Assembly (NCBI GenBank): GCA_004298075.1
Contig: SCRK01000131.1
Coordinates: 1-6,843, forward strand
Direction: 5' to 3'
DNA from: a bacterium
GTDB taxonomy: Bacteria; Omnitrophota; Gorgyraeia; Gygaellales; Profunditerraquicolaceae
DNA: 6,843 nucleotides
This document shows, in pieces, positions 1 to 6,495 of the stretch (the first letter of the stretch is position 1; every line of letters starts with the position of its first letter). The notes under the pieces were generated by a model. It was given only the letters and a program-made list of their open reading frames with translations. It did not search any database and was not told the origin of the DNA. The translations under genes and the position numbers were made by a program.

Positions 1-470
1 AAAAGACCGCGCAAGCCATTGCCAGAGATTTAGGGATAACCGATGTTTACGCCGGGTGCGATCCAAAGGCCAAGCAGGAGATCGTAAAGAAATTAAAGAG
101 CGCCGGGGAGAAAGTGATGGTGGCAGGCGATGGCATAAATGATGCCCCTGCTTTGGCCGAGGCCCAGGTCGGCATTGCCATGGGCACCGGGACCGATGTG
201 GCCATTGAAAGCGCCGGGATCACCCTGGTTAAAGGGGACTTAAACGGTATCGTTAAGGCCCTGCGCCTTAGCCGGGCTGTTATGCGCAACATAAGGCAGA
301 ATCTTTTCTTCGCGTTTATCTATAACGCGCTAGGCGTCCCTATTGCCGCGGGCCTGCTTTATCCTTTTTTTGGATTACTTTTAAACCCCATGATCGCCGG
401 AACAGCGATGAGCTTTAGCTCGGTCTCGGTCATCAGCAATTCATTAAGGCTGCGCAATTTAAAACTTTAA
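1..470 (+). CDS. copA: Cu+-type heavy-metal P1B ATPase, C-terminal 155 residues (5' truncated by window edge)
   Basis: This is the C-terminal end of a copper-translocating P-type ATPase, an inner-membrane pump that exports Cu+ at the cost of ATP. The reading frame is open from base 3, so the N-terminus, metal-binding domains and DKTGT phosphorylation site lie outside the window. Visible in the partial protein are the P-domain hinge motif GDGINDAPAL at about residues 42-51 and the following GIAMGTGTDVA stretch. The last two membrane helices carry YNALGVP (about 107-113) and MSFSSVSVISN (about 136-146). These match the P1B-1 signatures YN-x4-P in M7 and M-x2-SS-x5-N in M8, which define Cu+ specificity in characterised members; that assignment relies on family knowledge. 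The gene ends 20 nt before lgt, so the two may be co-transcribed. No copper chaperone or regulator is visible downstream. Confidence 0.93.
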   Translation, partial: KTAQAIARDLGITDVYAGCDPKAKQEIVKKLKSAGEKVMVAGDGINDAPALAEAQVGIAMGTGTDVAIESAGITLVKGDLNGIVKALRLSRAVMRNIRQNLFFAFIYNALGVPIAAGLLYPFFGLLLNPMIAGTAMSFSSVSVISNSLRLRNLKL

Positions 471-490
471 AAATAAGCTGGTTTTTTAAA

Positions 491-1348
491 ATGAAAGAAT
501 TAGTTATCTGGTGGAATCACCTCCCTGAACACTTCAGCCCCGTATTTTTTAAGATCGGCTTTCTACAGGTGCATTATTATGGCCTGATGTACCTGCTTGG
601 TTTTCTTACGGTATATTGGCTTGTCCTCTACAGGCTAAAAACCGAGAATTTCGGGTTCAGAAAAAAGGATATAGAAAATTATTTCTTCTGGCTGGTTTTT
701 GCGGTATTGGCCGGCGGCAGGCTGGGGTATGTCCTGTTTTATGATCTACCATATTATTTAAAGCATCCCCTTGAGATAATCCTCCCTTTTGATATTAATA
801 ATGGATTTCAATTTATCGGCCTCTATGGCATGAGTTATCATGGCGCCCTCATAGCGATAATCATCGCGACAGTGGTTTTTTGCCGCAGGCATAAGATTGA
901 TTTCTGGCTTTTTTCCGATCTGTTAACCCCGGCAGTGCCTTTAGGGTATACCTTCGGCAGGATAGGGAATTTTATTAACGGGGAGCTTTACGGACGGGTC
1001 ACTTCGGTGCCGTGGGGGATGTATTTCCCTTTGGACCCAACCGGACAATTGCGGCATCCTTCCCAACTTTACGAAGCCTTCTTTGAAGGGATATTTCTTT
1101 TTATCATCCTTTGGAGCTTACGCAAGAAAATACGGGTTTCCGGATGCTTTTTTTCTTTATACCTTATCGGTTATGGGTTAATAAGATTCTTGCTTGAGTT
1201 TTTCCGCCAGCCGGACCCGCAATTAGGATTCATTTTCGGCCCCTTGACCATGGGGCAACTGCTTTGTTTTACCATGATCTTATCTGGTATTTTTATCATT
1301 ATGGTCAGAACCAAGGTTTATTGCCACAGGAAAGGGGCAATCAAATGA
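491..1348 (+). CDS. lgt: Prolipoprotein diacylglyceryl transferase
   Basis: Lgt is an integral inner-membrane enzyme that moves the diacylglyceryl group of phosphatidylglycerol to the lipobox cysteine of prolipoproteins, the first step of lipoprotein maturation. The 285-residue product has normal family length and several hydrophobic helices. The HYYGLMYLLGF segment (28-38) matches the conserved N-terminal part. GMSYHGAL (113-120) holds His117, equivalent to the essential E. coli His103. The signature GRIGNFINGELYGR (156-169) contains Arg157, Asn160 and Glu165. HPSQLYE (189-195) and EFFR (236-239, Arg239) complete the usual set. The start at 491 gives the expected spacing to the YYG motif, but there is no clear Shine-Dalgarno sequence (upstream is GCTGGTTTTTTAAA), so coupling to the preceding ATPase gene is possible. 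The stop overlaps the next start as ATGA. The odd point is the company: lgt heads a trehalose operon. Confidence 0.97.
   Translation: MKELVIWWNHLPEHFSPVFFKIGFLQVHYYGLMYLLGFLTVYWLVLYRLKTENFGFRKKDIENYFFWLVFAVLAGGRLGYVLFYDLPYYLKHPLEIILPFDINNGFQFIGLYGMSYHGALIAIIIATVVFCRRHKIDFWLFSDLLTPAVPLGYTFGRIGNFINGELYGRVTSVPWGMYFPLDPTGQLRHPSQLYEAFFEGIFLFIILWSLRKKIRVSGCFFSLYLIGYGLIRFLLEFFRQPDPQLGFIFGPLTMGQLLCFTMILSGIFIIMVRTKVYCHRKGAIK
1334..1344 (+). promoter_or_regulatory. Ribosome binding site fixing the start of the sensor-TPS gene at 1345
   Basis: GGGG at 1334-1337, within AGGAAAGGGG, lies 7 nt before the ATG at 1345. That ATG overlaps the lgt stop as ATGA. The same frame is open further upstream to an ATG at 1264, but that start would overlap lgt by 85 nt, has no comparable ribosome binding site, and would put a hydrophilic extension in front of the natural MKR-plus-hydrophobic N-terminus. 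Confidence 0.75.
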
Positions 1349-3612
1349 AAAGAGTTCTCATTTTTATCCTGCCCATATTGATCATAGTAACTCTTGGGTT
1401 TACTGTTTCGGGCATTATCCAGGCACGCTTTACGGAAGAGAAACTAATGGATGACCTGAAGAGAAAAGCCAGGGCAGTGGGTGAGAGCCTGGAGGTAGCC
1501 GCCAAATACATCATTGTCAATAATGACCTGAAGCAGGCTAAACGCCTGGTCGATAGTTTCCAGCAGAGGGAAAGGCTGCAAGGTTGTGTTATTTACAACA
1601 GCGAGGGCCGGATCCTGGCAGTCACCGAACAGTTTTCCCATTTAAAGCAGCAGGATAGGCCTTACCTTAAAGATATACTGACTTCGAAGGCCCCGCGGGG
1701 GGCCCTTGAGCAACTTAGGGAGTATTCGGTATACAGTTATATACTGCCTGTTTTAGACGACGATGGCAACGTATTAGGGATGGTAGAGGTGATTTATGAT
1801 ACCTCCTATATGTTTACCACCCTGGCTGAGTTATGGAGAAAAATAAGCGGCACTTTGATAATCCTGATATTATTGATAACGCTGGTTGCCTTTTTGATCC
1901 AGAGGCAGATCTTTATTATGCCGGTCCGCAGGCTTACCCAATGGTTTGGCCATTTCCAAAGAGGGGATACGGATAAGCTGCGTCCCTTTGCCGAAGAAAA
2001 AGGGGAATTCGGCAAGCTGGTTAGCGAAGTGGAGCAGGTTGCTTTAAGTATAAGGGTGGCTCGCCGGACGATCTCCGATGAGGCGCACGTGCGCCTGCAG
2101 AAAGAGGAGATATGGACTGAAACCAAGCTTAAAGACCTTATCCACGCAAAGCTAGGTGATAACTCCCTTTTTGTGGTTTCCAACAGGGAGCCTTATATGC
2201 ACGTTTTTGACGAAAGCACGGGTTCACCCGTATGTATTAGGCCGGCAAGCGGGGTAGTGACCGCCATACACCCCATACTTTGCGCTTGTGGGGGCACCTG
2301 GGTCGCCCACGGAAGCGGAAACTTTGACAGGAAATTCGTCAATTCCAAGGACAAGCTTGGGGTTCCCCCGGAGGATAACCGGTATATCCTCAAAAGAGTA
2401 TGGCTCAGCAAGGAGGAAGAGGAGGGTTATTATTACGGGTTCTCAAACGAGGGGTTATGGCCCTTATGCCATAATACGCACACGCGGCCGGTATTTAAAG
2501 ATTCGGACTGGAGAATGTATAAAGAGGTGAACCAGAAGTTTGCTGACCGCCTCCTGGAAGAGCTGCCGGTAAAACCGCCATTTATTTTTGTGCAGGATTA
2601 CCATTTTACGCTTTTGCCCAAAATGATCAAAGAAAAACGGCCGGACGCAAAAATAGCATTATTCTGGCACATACCCTGGCCCACGCCGGAAGCGTTCATG
2701 ATCTGTCCTTATCAAAATGAGATCCTGGAGGGGATGCTCAGTAGCGACCTGATCGGCTTTCATGTCCAGAACCATTGTAATAATTTTCTTGATACTGCCA
2801 ACCGGCTCCTTGAGTCGCGCGTGGATACCGAGAAATTCAGCGTTGTCAGGAACGGAAAGGAAACCTTTGTCAGGGCATTTCCGATAAGCATCAACGGCAA
2901 GTTCGGCGCGTTAAATTCGAAATCCGATATCTCCGGACAGGTGGAAAGATTAAAAAGGGAATTTGACCTAGAAGGAAAAGTTGTGGCGGTAGGGGTTGAC
3001 CGGATAGATTACACCAAGGGCATACTGGAGAAATTACTGGCGGTCGACAGGTTCCTGGAGAAGTACCCGGAATATAAAAAGAAATTCGTGTTCATCCAGC
3101 TGGCTGCTCCCAGCCGTACGCATATCAAACGTTATCATGACCTGATCAGCGAGATCGATGCGATGGTGGAAAAAGTGAACTGGAAACACATAGAGGAAGA
3201 TTGGGTGCCGGTAATCTACCTTAAAAAGTATTTTTCTCAAGACGATATCCAGCCTTACTATAGCCTGGGTGATATCTGCATTGTCGGTTCTCTTCATGAC
3301 GGGATGAATCTGGTGGCCAAGGAGTATGTGGCGCAGAAAACCGATCTTTCCGGAGCGCTTATCTTAAGTAAATTCACCGGGGCTTCGCGCGAGCTCGGGG
3401 AGGCTGTGTTGGTCAACCCCTATGCGACTGAGGAGTTTGCCGACAGCATAAAGTCGGCGATAGAAATGCCCAAAGAAGAGAGGAAGAGGCGGATGGAGAA
3501 TATGCGCAAGGTAGTTTCCGAGAATAACGTTTACCGCTGGGCAGCCAATATCATTACCGAGATGGCCGCCTTGAAGAAAATAGAAGAAAAAAATGCGCCA
3601 CCTTCTGGATGA
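1345..3612 (+). CDS. Membrane-anchored trehalose-6-phosphate synthase: TM-Cache-like-TM-HAMP-like sensor fused to GT20 domain
   Basis: The 755-residue protein joins a receptor-like N-terminus to a full OtsA-type glycosyltransferase (UDP-glucose + glucose-6-phosphate to trehalose-6-phosphate). Residues 4-26 form TM1 after MKR. About 27-165 is an extracytoplasmic region; its end (YSYILPVLDDDGNVLGMVEVIYDTSY, given here only as residues 131-155) has the beta-strand pattern of Cache/PAS-like sensors. TM2 is about 168-186, followed by a HAMP-like segment with Pro194 and a charged, probably helical linker to about 270. The GT20 domain runs from about 275 to 745 with VSNR (278-281), Trp319, FSNEGLWP (366-373), QDYH (417-420), HIPWPTPE (442-449), DRIDYTKG (552-559, Arg553 and Lys558) and DGMNLVAKE (652-660, Asp652 and Glu660). 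These correspond to OtsA substrate-binding and catalytic positions, so an active enzyme is likely. Free-standing OtsA is about 470 residues; the extra 275 are the sensor. The ligand is unknown. Topology, and control of activity by the sensor, are inferences. Confidence 0.9.
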   Translation: MKRVLIFILPILIIVTLGFTVSGIIQARFTEEKLMDDLKRKARAVGESLEVAAKYIIVNNDLKQAKRLVDSFQQRERLQGCVIYNSEGRILAVTEQFSHLKQQDRPYLKDILTSKAPRGALEQLREYSVYSYILPVLDDDGNVLGMVEVIYDTSYMFTTLAELWRKISGTLIILILLITLVAFLIQRQIFIMPVRRLTQWFGHFQRGDTDKLRPFAEEKGEFGKLVSEVEQVALSIRVARRTISDEAHVRLQKEEIWTETKLKDLIHAKLGDNSLFVVSNREPYMHVFDESTGSPVCIRPASGVVTAIHPILCACGGTWVAHGSGNFDRKFVNSKDKLGVPPEDNRYILKRVWLSKEEEEGYYYGFSNEGLWPLCHNTHTRPVFKDSDWRMYKEVNQKFADRLLEELPVKPPFIFVQDYHFTLLPKMIKEKRPDAKIALFWHIPWPTPEAFMICPYQNEILEGMLSSDLIGFHVQNHCNNFLDTANRLLESRVDTEKFSVVRNGKETFVRAFPISINGKFGALNSKSDISGQVERLKREFDLEGKVVAVGVDRIDYTKGILEKLLAVDRFLEKYPEYKKKFVFIQLAAPSRTHIKRYHDLISEIDAMVEKVNWKHIEEDWVPVIYLKKYFSQDDIQPYYSLGDICIVGSLHDGMNLVAKEYVAQKTDLSGALILSKFTGASRELGEAVLVNPYATEEFADSIKSAIEMPKEERKRRMENMRKVVSENNVYRWAANIITEMAALKKIEEKNAPPSG

Positions 3613-4399
3613 CCTGGATAAGATAAAAAATAAACTTCGGGGCAGGGAACTATTACTATTCCTTGATTATGACGGTACTCTCTCCCCGATTGCCGCTACC
3701 CCGGATAAGTCCGTGTTCCCGGAGGGGATGAGGATCAATTTAAAAAGGCTGGTCGGCCAACCTCGCTGCCGGGTCGCGGTTATTTCCGGCAGGGGCTTGG
3801 AGGATATCAAGAAAAAAGTGGGATTAAAGGGTATTATTTATTCCGGCAATCACGGATTGGAGATCGAAGGCCCGCGGTTAAAGTACAAGGCGGCTGTTTC
3901 CCCTTTATATAAGAAAGCCATTGGGGAGATAAAAGATTATTTGATTACAAGGCTTTCTAAAATTAAAGGGGTGATTATCGAGGATAAAGGCCTCTCTTTA
4001 TCCCTGCACTACCGGCTGGTGAGAAAAAATGAGGCCCCGCTGTTAAAAACCATCCTCCGCCGTACAGTCAGCGATTACCTGGCAAAAGAAATGATCATGG
4101 TCAAGCCGGGCAAAATGGTATTCGATATAAGACCTGCCTCCGGGTTGGATAAAGGCAAGGTAGCCCTCTGGCTTTTAGCCAGGGAGAGTTCCAGGAAGCA
4201 TGGCCGCAAGGTTACCCCGATCTATATCGGGGATGATTCAACCGATGAGGATGCCTTTAAGGCATTAAGGAATATAGGTATTACTGTCTGCGTCTGCCGG
4301 GGGAGAAAATCCTCTGCGCGGTATTATTTAAAGGATACCGGCCAGGTAAGGATTTTTCTGAGAAGGCTGGACGGCATGCTTAAAGAGAGGGGAGTATAA
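3593..4399 (+). CDS. otsB: Trehalose-6-phosphate phosphatase (HAD superfamily)
   Basis: OtsB removes phosphate from trehalose-6-phosphate to give trehalose in the cytoplasm, completing the route begun by the upstream GT20 enzyme. The 268-residue protein shows the four HAD motifs: DYDGT at 25-29 (nucleophile Asp25, acid/base Asp27), VISGR at 63-67 (Ser65), a motif III lysine in GLDKGK at 184-189, and GDDSTDED at 213-220 (metal-binding aspartates). SGNHGLE (84-90) and EDKGLSLSLHYR (130-141) are typical of the trehalose-phosphatase branch and its cap domain. The length is normal and no key residue is missing. The start overlaps the synthase gene by 20 nt with only a weak GAAG upstream, so translation is probably coupled. 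The stop overlaps the next start by one base (TAATG). Confidence 0.95.
   Translation: MRHLLDDLDKIKNKLRGRELLLFLDYDGTLSPIAATPDKSVFPEGMRINLKRLVGQPRCRVAVISGRGLEDIKKKVGLKGIIYSGNHGLEIEGPRLKYKAAVSPLYKKAIGEIKDYLITRLSKIKGVIIEDKGLSLSLHYRLVRKNEAPLLKTILRRTVSDYLAKEMIMVKPGKMVFDIRPASGLDKGKVALWLLARESSRKHGRKVTPIYIGDDSTDEDAFKALRNIGITVCVCRGRKSSARYYLKDTGQVRIFLRRLDGMLKERGV
4385..4394 (+). promoter_or_regulatory. Ribosome binding site of the DUF5752-like gene
   Basis: The purine run GAGAGGGGAG ends 4 nt before the ATG at 4399 and lies inside the last codons of otsB. It supports the 4399 start, where stop and start share a base (TAATG). Confidence 0.65.
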
Positions 4400-5064
4400 T
4401 GCCTCCTTCAGGAATGGAAACTCCTTTCGTATTCTACGCAAGTTCGCACATATCGGAGTTGACAGGTTTGAGGGCATCTACTTTAGGCCAGCTGCTTGAG
4501 CTTATCAGGGATGTACCCGGCTCATCAATATACCACCACACCCACAGGTTTCTCCAGCAGCATCAATACCTTTCCCCCGAACCGCCTAATGATTTCTCTT
4601 ATTGGGTAGCGGATTGTTTGGGGGATGTTGAATTGGGGGAAAAGCTGGCCAGCATCGATACGATGCAGTTTTTGACTATCCGAGCCTTAAGGGATAAGAT
4701 CACGGCTACGATAGAGAAGCACCTGGAGGAAAATGCTCTGGTAAAGATGAGGTTCGCCCGCTCGGGGGAAGAGTTCCATTTTATCAAGTCGGTAAGTTTT
4801 GTTTTTTCGACAAATTATGTCGCGCATGACCTGGATGAATTTGCGCAGGCGCTTAAAAAGGTGACCATTGATTCCATATACTTCCATATCTTTGAGGCGC
4901 GCCTGCGTCTGGAGAAAAAGGTAAATGATTTCTCCAATTGGATCGGCTCGGCTATCGGGGATAAGCAGTTGGCCAATAAAATATCCAGGCTTGATCCCTA
5001 CACCTATACCCTTGAGGATTTAAGGAATAAGATCATATATCTGATTCAGAAGAGGAGCTCTTAA
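4399..5064 (+). CDS. DUF5752-like protein with two tandem copies of one domain
   Basis: The function is unknown. From memory the sequence resembles the DUF5752 family; that assignment is unchecked. The 221-residue protein has no signal peptide or membrane span and is probably cytoplasmic. It contains an internal duplication. Repeat 1 (about 9-109) and repeat 2 (about 125-218) share a start of the form FVF/FHF (10-12 and 126-128), then SIYxH (43-47 and 159-163), NDFSxW (64-69 and 176-181), GD (75-76 and 187-188), an LD/ID turn and LRxKI (97-101 and 208-212). Register is nearly constant at 111-116 residues. Repeat 1 has an extra histidine-rich stretch, YHHTH (45-49), that repeat 2 lacks. The gene is tightly packed between otsB and the GT4 trehalose synthase gene, so a role with trehalose metabolism or its control is a reasonable inference. 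No catalytic motif is recognised. Confidence 0.8.
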   Translation: MPPSGMETPFVFYASSHISELTGLRASTLGQLLELIRDVPGSSIYHHTHRFLQQHQYLSPEPPNDFSYWVADCLGDVELGEKLASIDTMQFLTIRALRDKITATIEKHLEENALVKMRFARSGEEFHFIKSVSFVFSTNYVAHDLDEFAQALKKVTIDSIYFHIFEARLRLEKKVNDFSNWIGSAIGDKQLANKISRLDPYTYTLEDLRNKIIYLIQKRSS

Positions 5065-5070
5065 GCCGGC

Positions 5071-6282
5071 ATGATAAAAATAGATGATTATATTCCCATC
5101 GTAGGCCAGTCAACCATAGATGAGATCAGGATGCTTGCCGCAAAAATGGCAGGCAGGCGGGTGCAGCATATCAATTCTACTGCCGTAGGAGGAGGGGTCG
5201 CCGAGATCCTGAACCGGATGGTGCCTTTGCTTAATGAGCTGGGGATCAATGCCGGGTGGGACCTGATCAAGGGGGGACAGGATTTTTATTCGGTGACCAA
5301 GAAATTCCATAATGCCCTGCACGGAAGGCCCGAGGCGATCGACCAGCGGGATTTCGATATTTTTATGGAAGTCAGCAGGCAGAATATCGCCAAGTTAGAT
5401 ACCTCTAGCGATATTGTCTTTGTGCATGACCCGCAGCCGATAGCTTTGGTTGAGAAAAAGAAGGAGAACAAGTGGCTTTGGCGCTGCCATATTGATGTCT
5501 CCAGCCCCAACCAGAAGGTCTGGAAGTTTTTGCTGGATTTTATCGTAAAATATGATTCGGCGGTATTTTCCGCTCCGGGTTTTTCGCAGAAGCTCCCGAT
5601 AAGGCAATTCCTTATCTCACCCTCCATCGACCCTTTGAGCGATAAGAATAAGGATCTGCCGCAGGAGGTCATTGACGGAGTCCTGAATAAATATGAAATT
5701 GTCCGGGACAAGCCGATCATTACCCAGATCTCCCGTTTTGATTATTTGAAGGATCCCCTGGGCGTTATCGAGGCTTATTCACAGGTCAAGCGTTATATTG
5801 ATTGCCAGCTGATCCTGGCAGGAGGCACAGCCAGCGATGATCCGGAAGGCCAGAAGGTGCTGGATGAGGTCCTGGAAAAGGCCGGCAGCGATAAAGACAT
5901 CCATATATTGCTTCTGCCCCAGAATGACATCGAGGTCAATGCCCTGCAGAGGGCTTCGGATATCATTATCCAGAAGTCGATCAAGGAGGGTTTTGGATTA
6001 ACGGTCGCCGAGGCGCTTTGGAAAGCTAAACCGGTGGTCGCCTCAAGCGTCGGAGGGATCTCCCTGCAGATAAGGCATAAATATTCCGGGCTACTCTGCC
6101 ATTCCATCGAAGGCGCTGCCTTTGCCATAAAGCAGCTTTTGCACAGCCCGGATTACGCCAAGAAATTAGGAGCCAACGGCCGGGAGCACATCAAGAATAA
6201 TTTCCTGCTTACCCGCCACATCAAGGAGTATATCCTGTTGTTTTTGTCATTATACCATCCTGAAGATGTGGTTAATTTATAA
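5071..6282 (+). CDS. treT: GT4 trehalose synthase (TreT-like, NDP-glucose + glucose)
   Basis: This 403-residue GT-B glycosyltransferase of family GT4 most resembles trehalose glycosyltransferring synthase (TreT, EC 2.4.1.245), which joins NDP-glucose and glucose directly to trehalose and is reversible in characterised members. The N-terminal domain has HINSTAVGGGVAEIL (33-47), the family's glycine loop. VHDPQP (118-123) and HIDVSSPN (140-147) follow. The C-terminal donor domain shows SRFDYLKDP (221-229, with Arg222 and Lys227), a nucleotide-fold segment LILAGG (247-252), and EGFGLTVAEA (306-315), giving the EX7E pair Glu306/Glu314. The product is cytoplasmic with no signal peptide. The gene starts 6 nt after the previous stop; GAGGAG at 5052-5057 is 13 nt upstream, rather far. 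An alternative is a related retaining GT4 such as a trehalose phosphorylase, which sequence alone does not exclude. Its presence beside otsA/otsB-type genes is redundant or bidirectional by design. Confidence 0.88.
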   Translation: MIKIDDYIPIVGQSTIDEIRMLAAKMAGRRVQHINSTAVGGGVAEILNRMVPLLNELGINAGWDLIKGGQDFYSVTKKFHNALHGRPEAIDQRDFDIFMEVSRQNIAKLDTSSDIVFVHDPQPIALVEKKKENKWLWRCHIDVSSPNQKVWKFLLDFIVKYDSAVFSAPGFSQKLPIRQFLISPSIDPLSDKNKDLPQEVIDGVLNKYEIVRDKPIITQISRFDYLKDPLGVIEAYSQVKRYIDCQLILAGGTASDDPEGQKVLDEVLEKAGSDKDIHILLLPQNDIEVNALQRASDIIIQKSIKEGFGLTVAEALWKAKPVVASSVGGISLQIRHKYSGLLCHSIEGAAFAIKQLLHSPDYAKKLGANGREHIKNNFLLTRHIKEYILLFLSLYHPEDVVNL

Positions 6283-6296
6283 TTCAGGGATGCTGT

Positions 6297-6307
6297 AGAG
6301 GAGGGGG
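6297..6307 (+). promoter_or_regulatory. Strong ribosome binding site of the 31-codon gene
   Basis: AGAGGAGGGGG contains GGAGG at 6300-6304, 4 nt before the ATG at 6309. This is among the best Shine-Dalgarno matches in the window and is the main argument that the very short open frame behind it is translated. Confidence 0.75.
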
Positions 6308-6308
6308 C

Positions 6309-6404
6309 ATGAATCTCGGAGGATGGATCTTGATGATAATTGCCTGGGCATTCATCCTGGGCACAGCAGTTTTTTGTTTCAGAAAAATATTCCGCAAAGC
6401 TTAA
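6309..6404 (+). CDS. 31-residue single-span membrane microprotein
   Basis: This is a short reading frame with ATG at 6309 and TAA at 6402-6404. The product begins MNLGGWILMIIAW, continues with a hydrophobic stretch to about Phe24, and ends in a basic tail, RKIFRKA. That makes one membrane helix (about 5-24) with a positively charged end, which by the positive-inside rule would face the cytoplasm. A strong Shine-Dalgarno sequence precedes it. It starts 26 nt after the treT-like stop, so it could be the last gene of the operon. The GGW start and the aromatic-rich helix look like the small accessory subunits found beside some transporters and respiratory enzymes, but I cannot name a family. Possible roles include a partner of the membrane-bound synthase or of an unrelated complex. 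Both are speculation. Confidence 0.65.
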   Translation: MNLGGWILMIIAWAFILGTAVFCFRKIFRKA

Positions 6405-6461
6405 CCCCTTGCGTTTCTATCCGGTTGTAAATCAGTAAATTATAACATGGGTTTATAAAAA

Positions 6462-6488
6462 GGGTGTCCCCTTGGGGAACGTCCCCCC
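6462..6488 (+). repeat. GTCCCC/GGGGA palindromic intergenic element
   Basis: Two GTCCCC words (6466-6471 and 6481-6486) flank GGGGAAC (6474-6480). GGGGA (6474-6478) can pair with TCCCC on either side, giving two mutually exclusive short hairpins. There is no T tract right after it on the plus strand, so it is not a standard terminator for the upstream genes. On the minus strand the hairpin is followed by ACCC and five T residues, but no minus-strand gene is seen. It resembles dispersed GGGGAC-type palindromes that I recall from intergenic regions of several bacterial genomes. Whether it is repeated elsewhere in this genome cannot be told here. Confidence 0.5.
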
Positions 6489-6495
6489 AGCAAAG

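Noticed and set aside
466..490. AT-only dyad TTTAAAAA / TTTTTAAA between copA and lgt, possible terminator
   Set aside because: The arms contain only A and T, the spacer is 9 nt, and there is no GC-rich stem; such dyads are expected by chance in AT-rich gaps.
1345..2160. Sensor histidine kinase or diguanylate cyclase suggested by the N-terminal TM-sensor-TM-HAMP layout
   Set aside because: No H-box, ATPase or GGDEF motif follows; the output domain is plainly GT20.
1806..2183. 125-codon open frame on the minus strand under the sensor-TPS gene
   Set aside because: Antisense shadow of a convincing gene; no ribosome binding site or family motif was seen.
2288..2530. 80-codon plus-strand frame inside the GT20 domain
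   Set aside because: It is an out-of-frame shadow of conserved GT20 sequence with an arginine/glycine-rich translation lacking any motif.
5286..5720. 144-codon open frame on the minus strand inside the treT-like gene
   Set aside because: It lies wholly antisense to a gene with clear family motifs, and its translation shows no recognisable domain or plausible composition.
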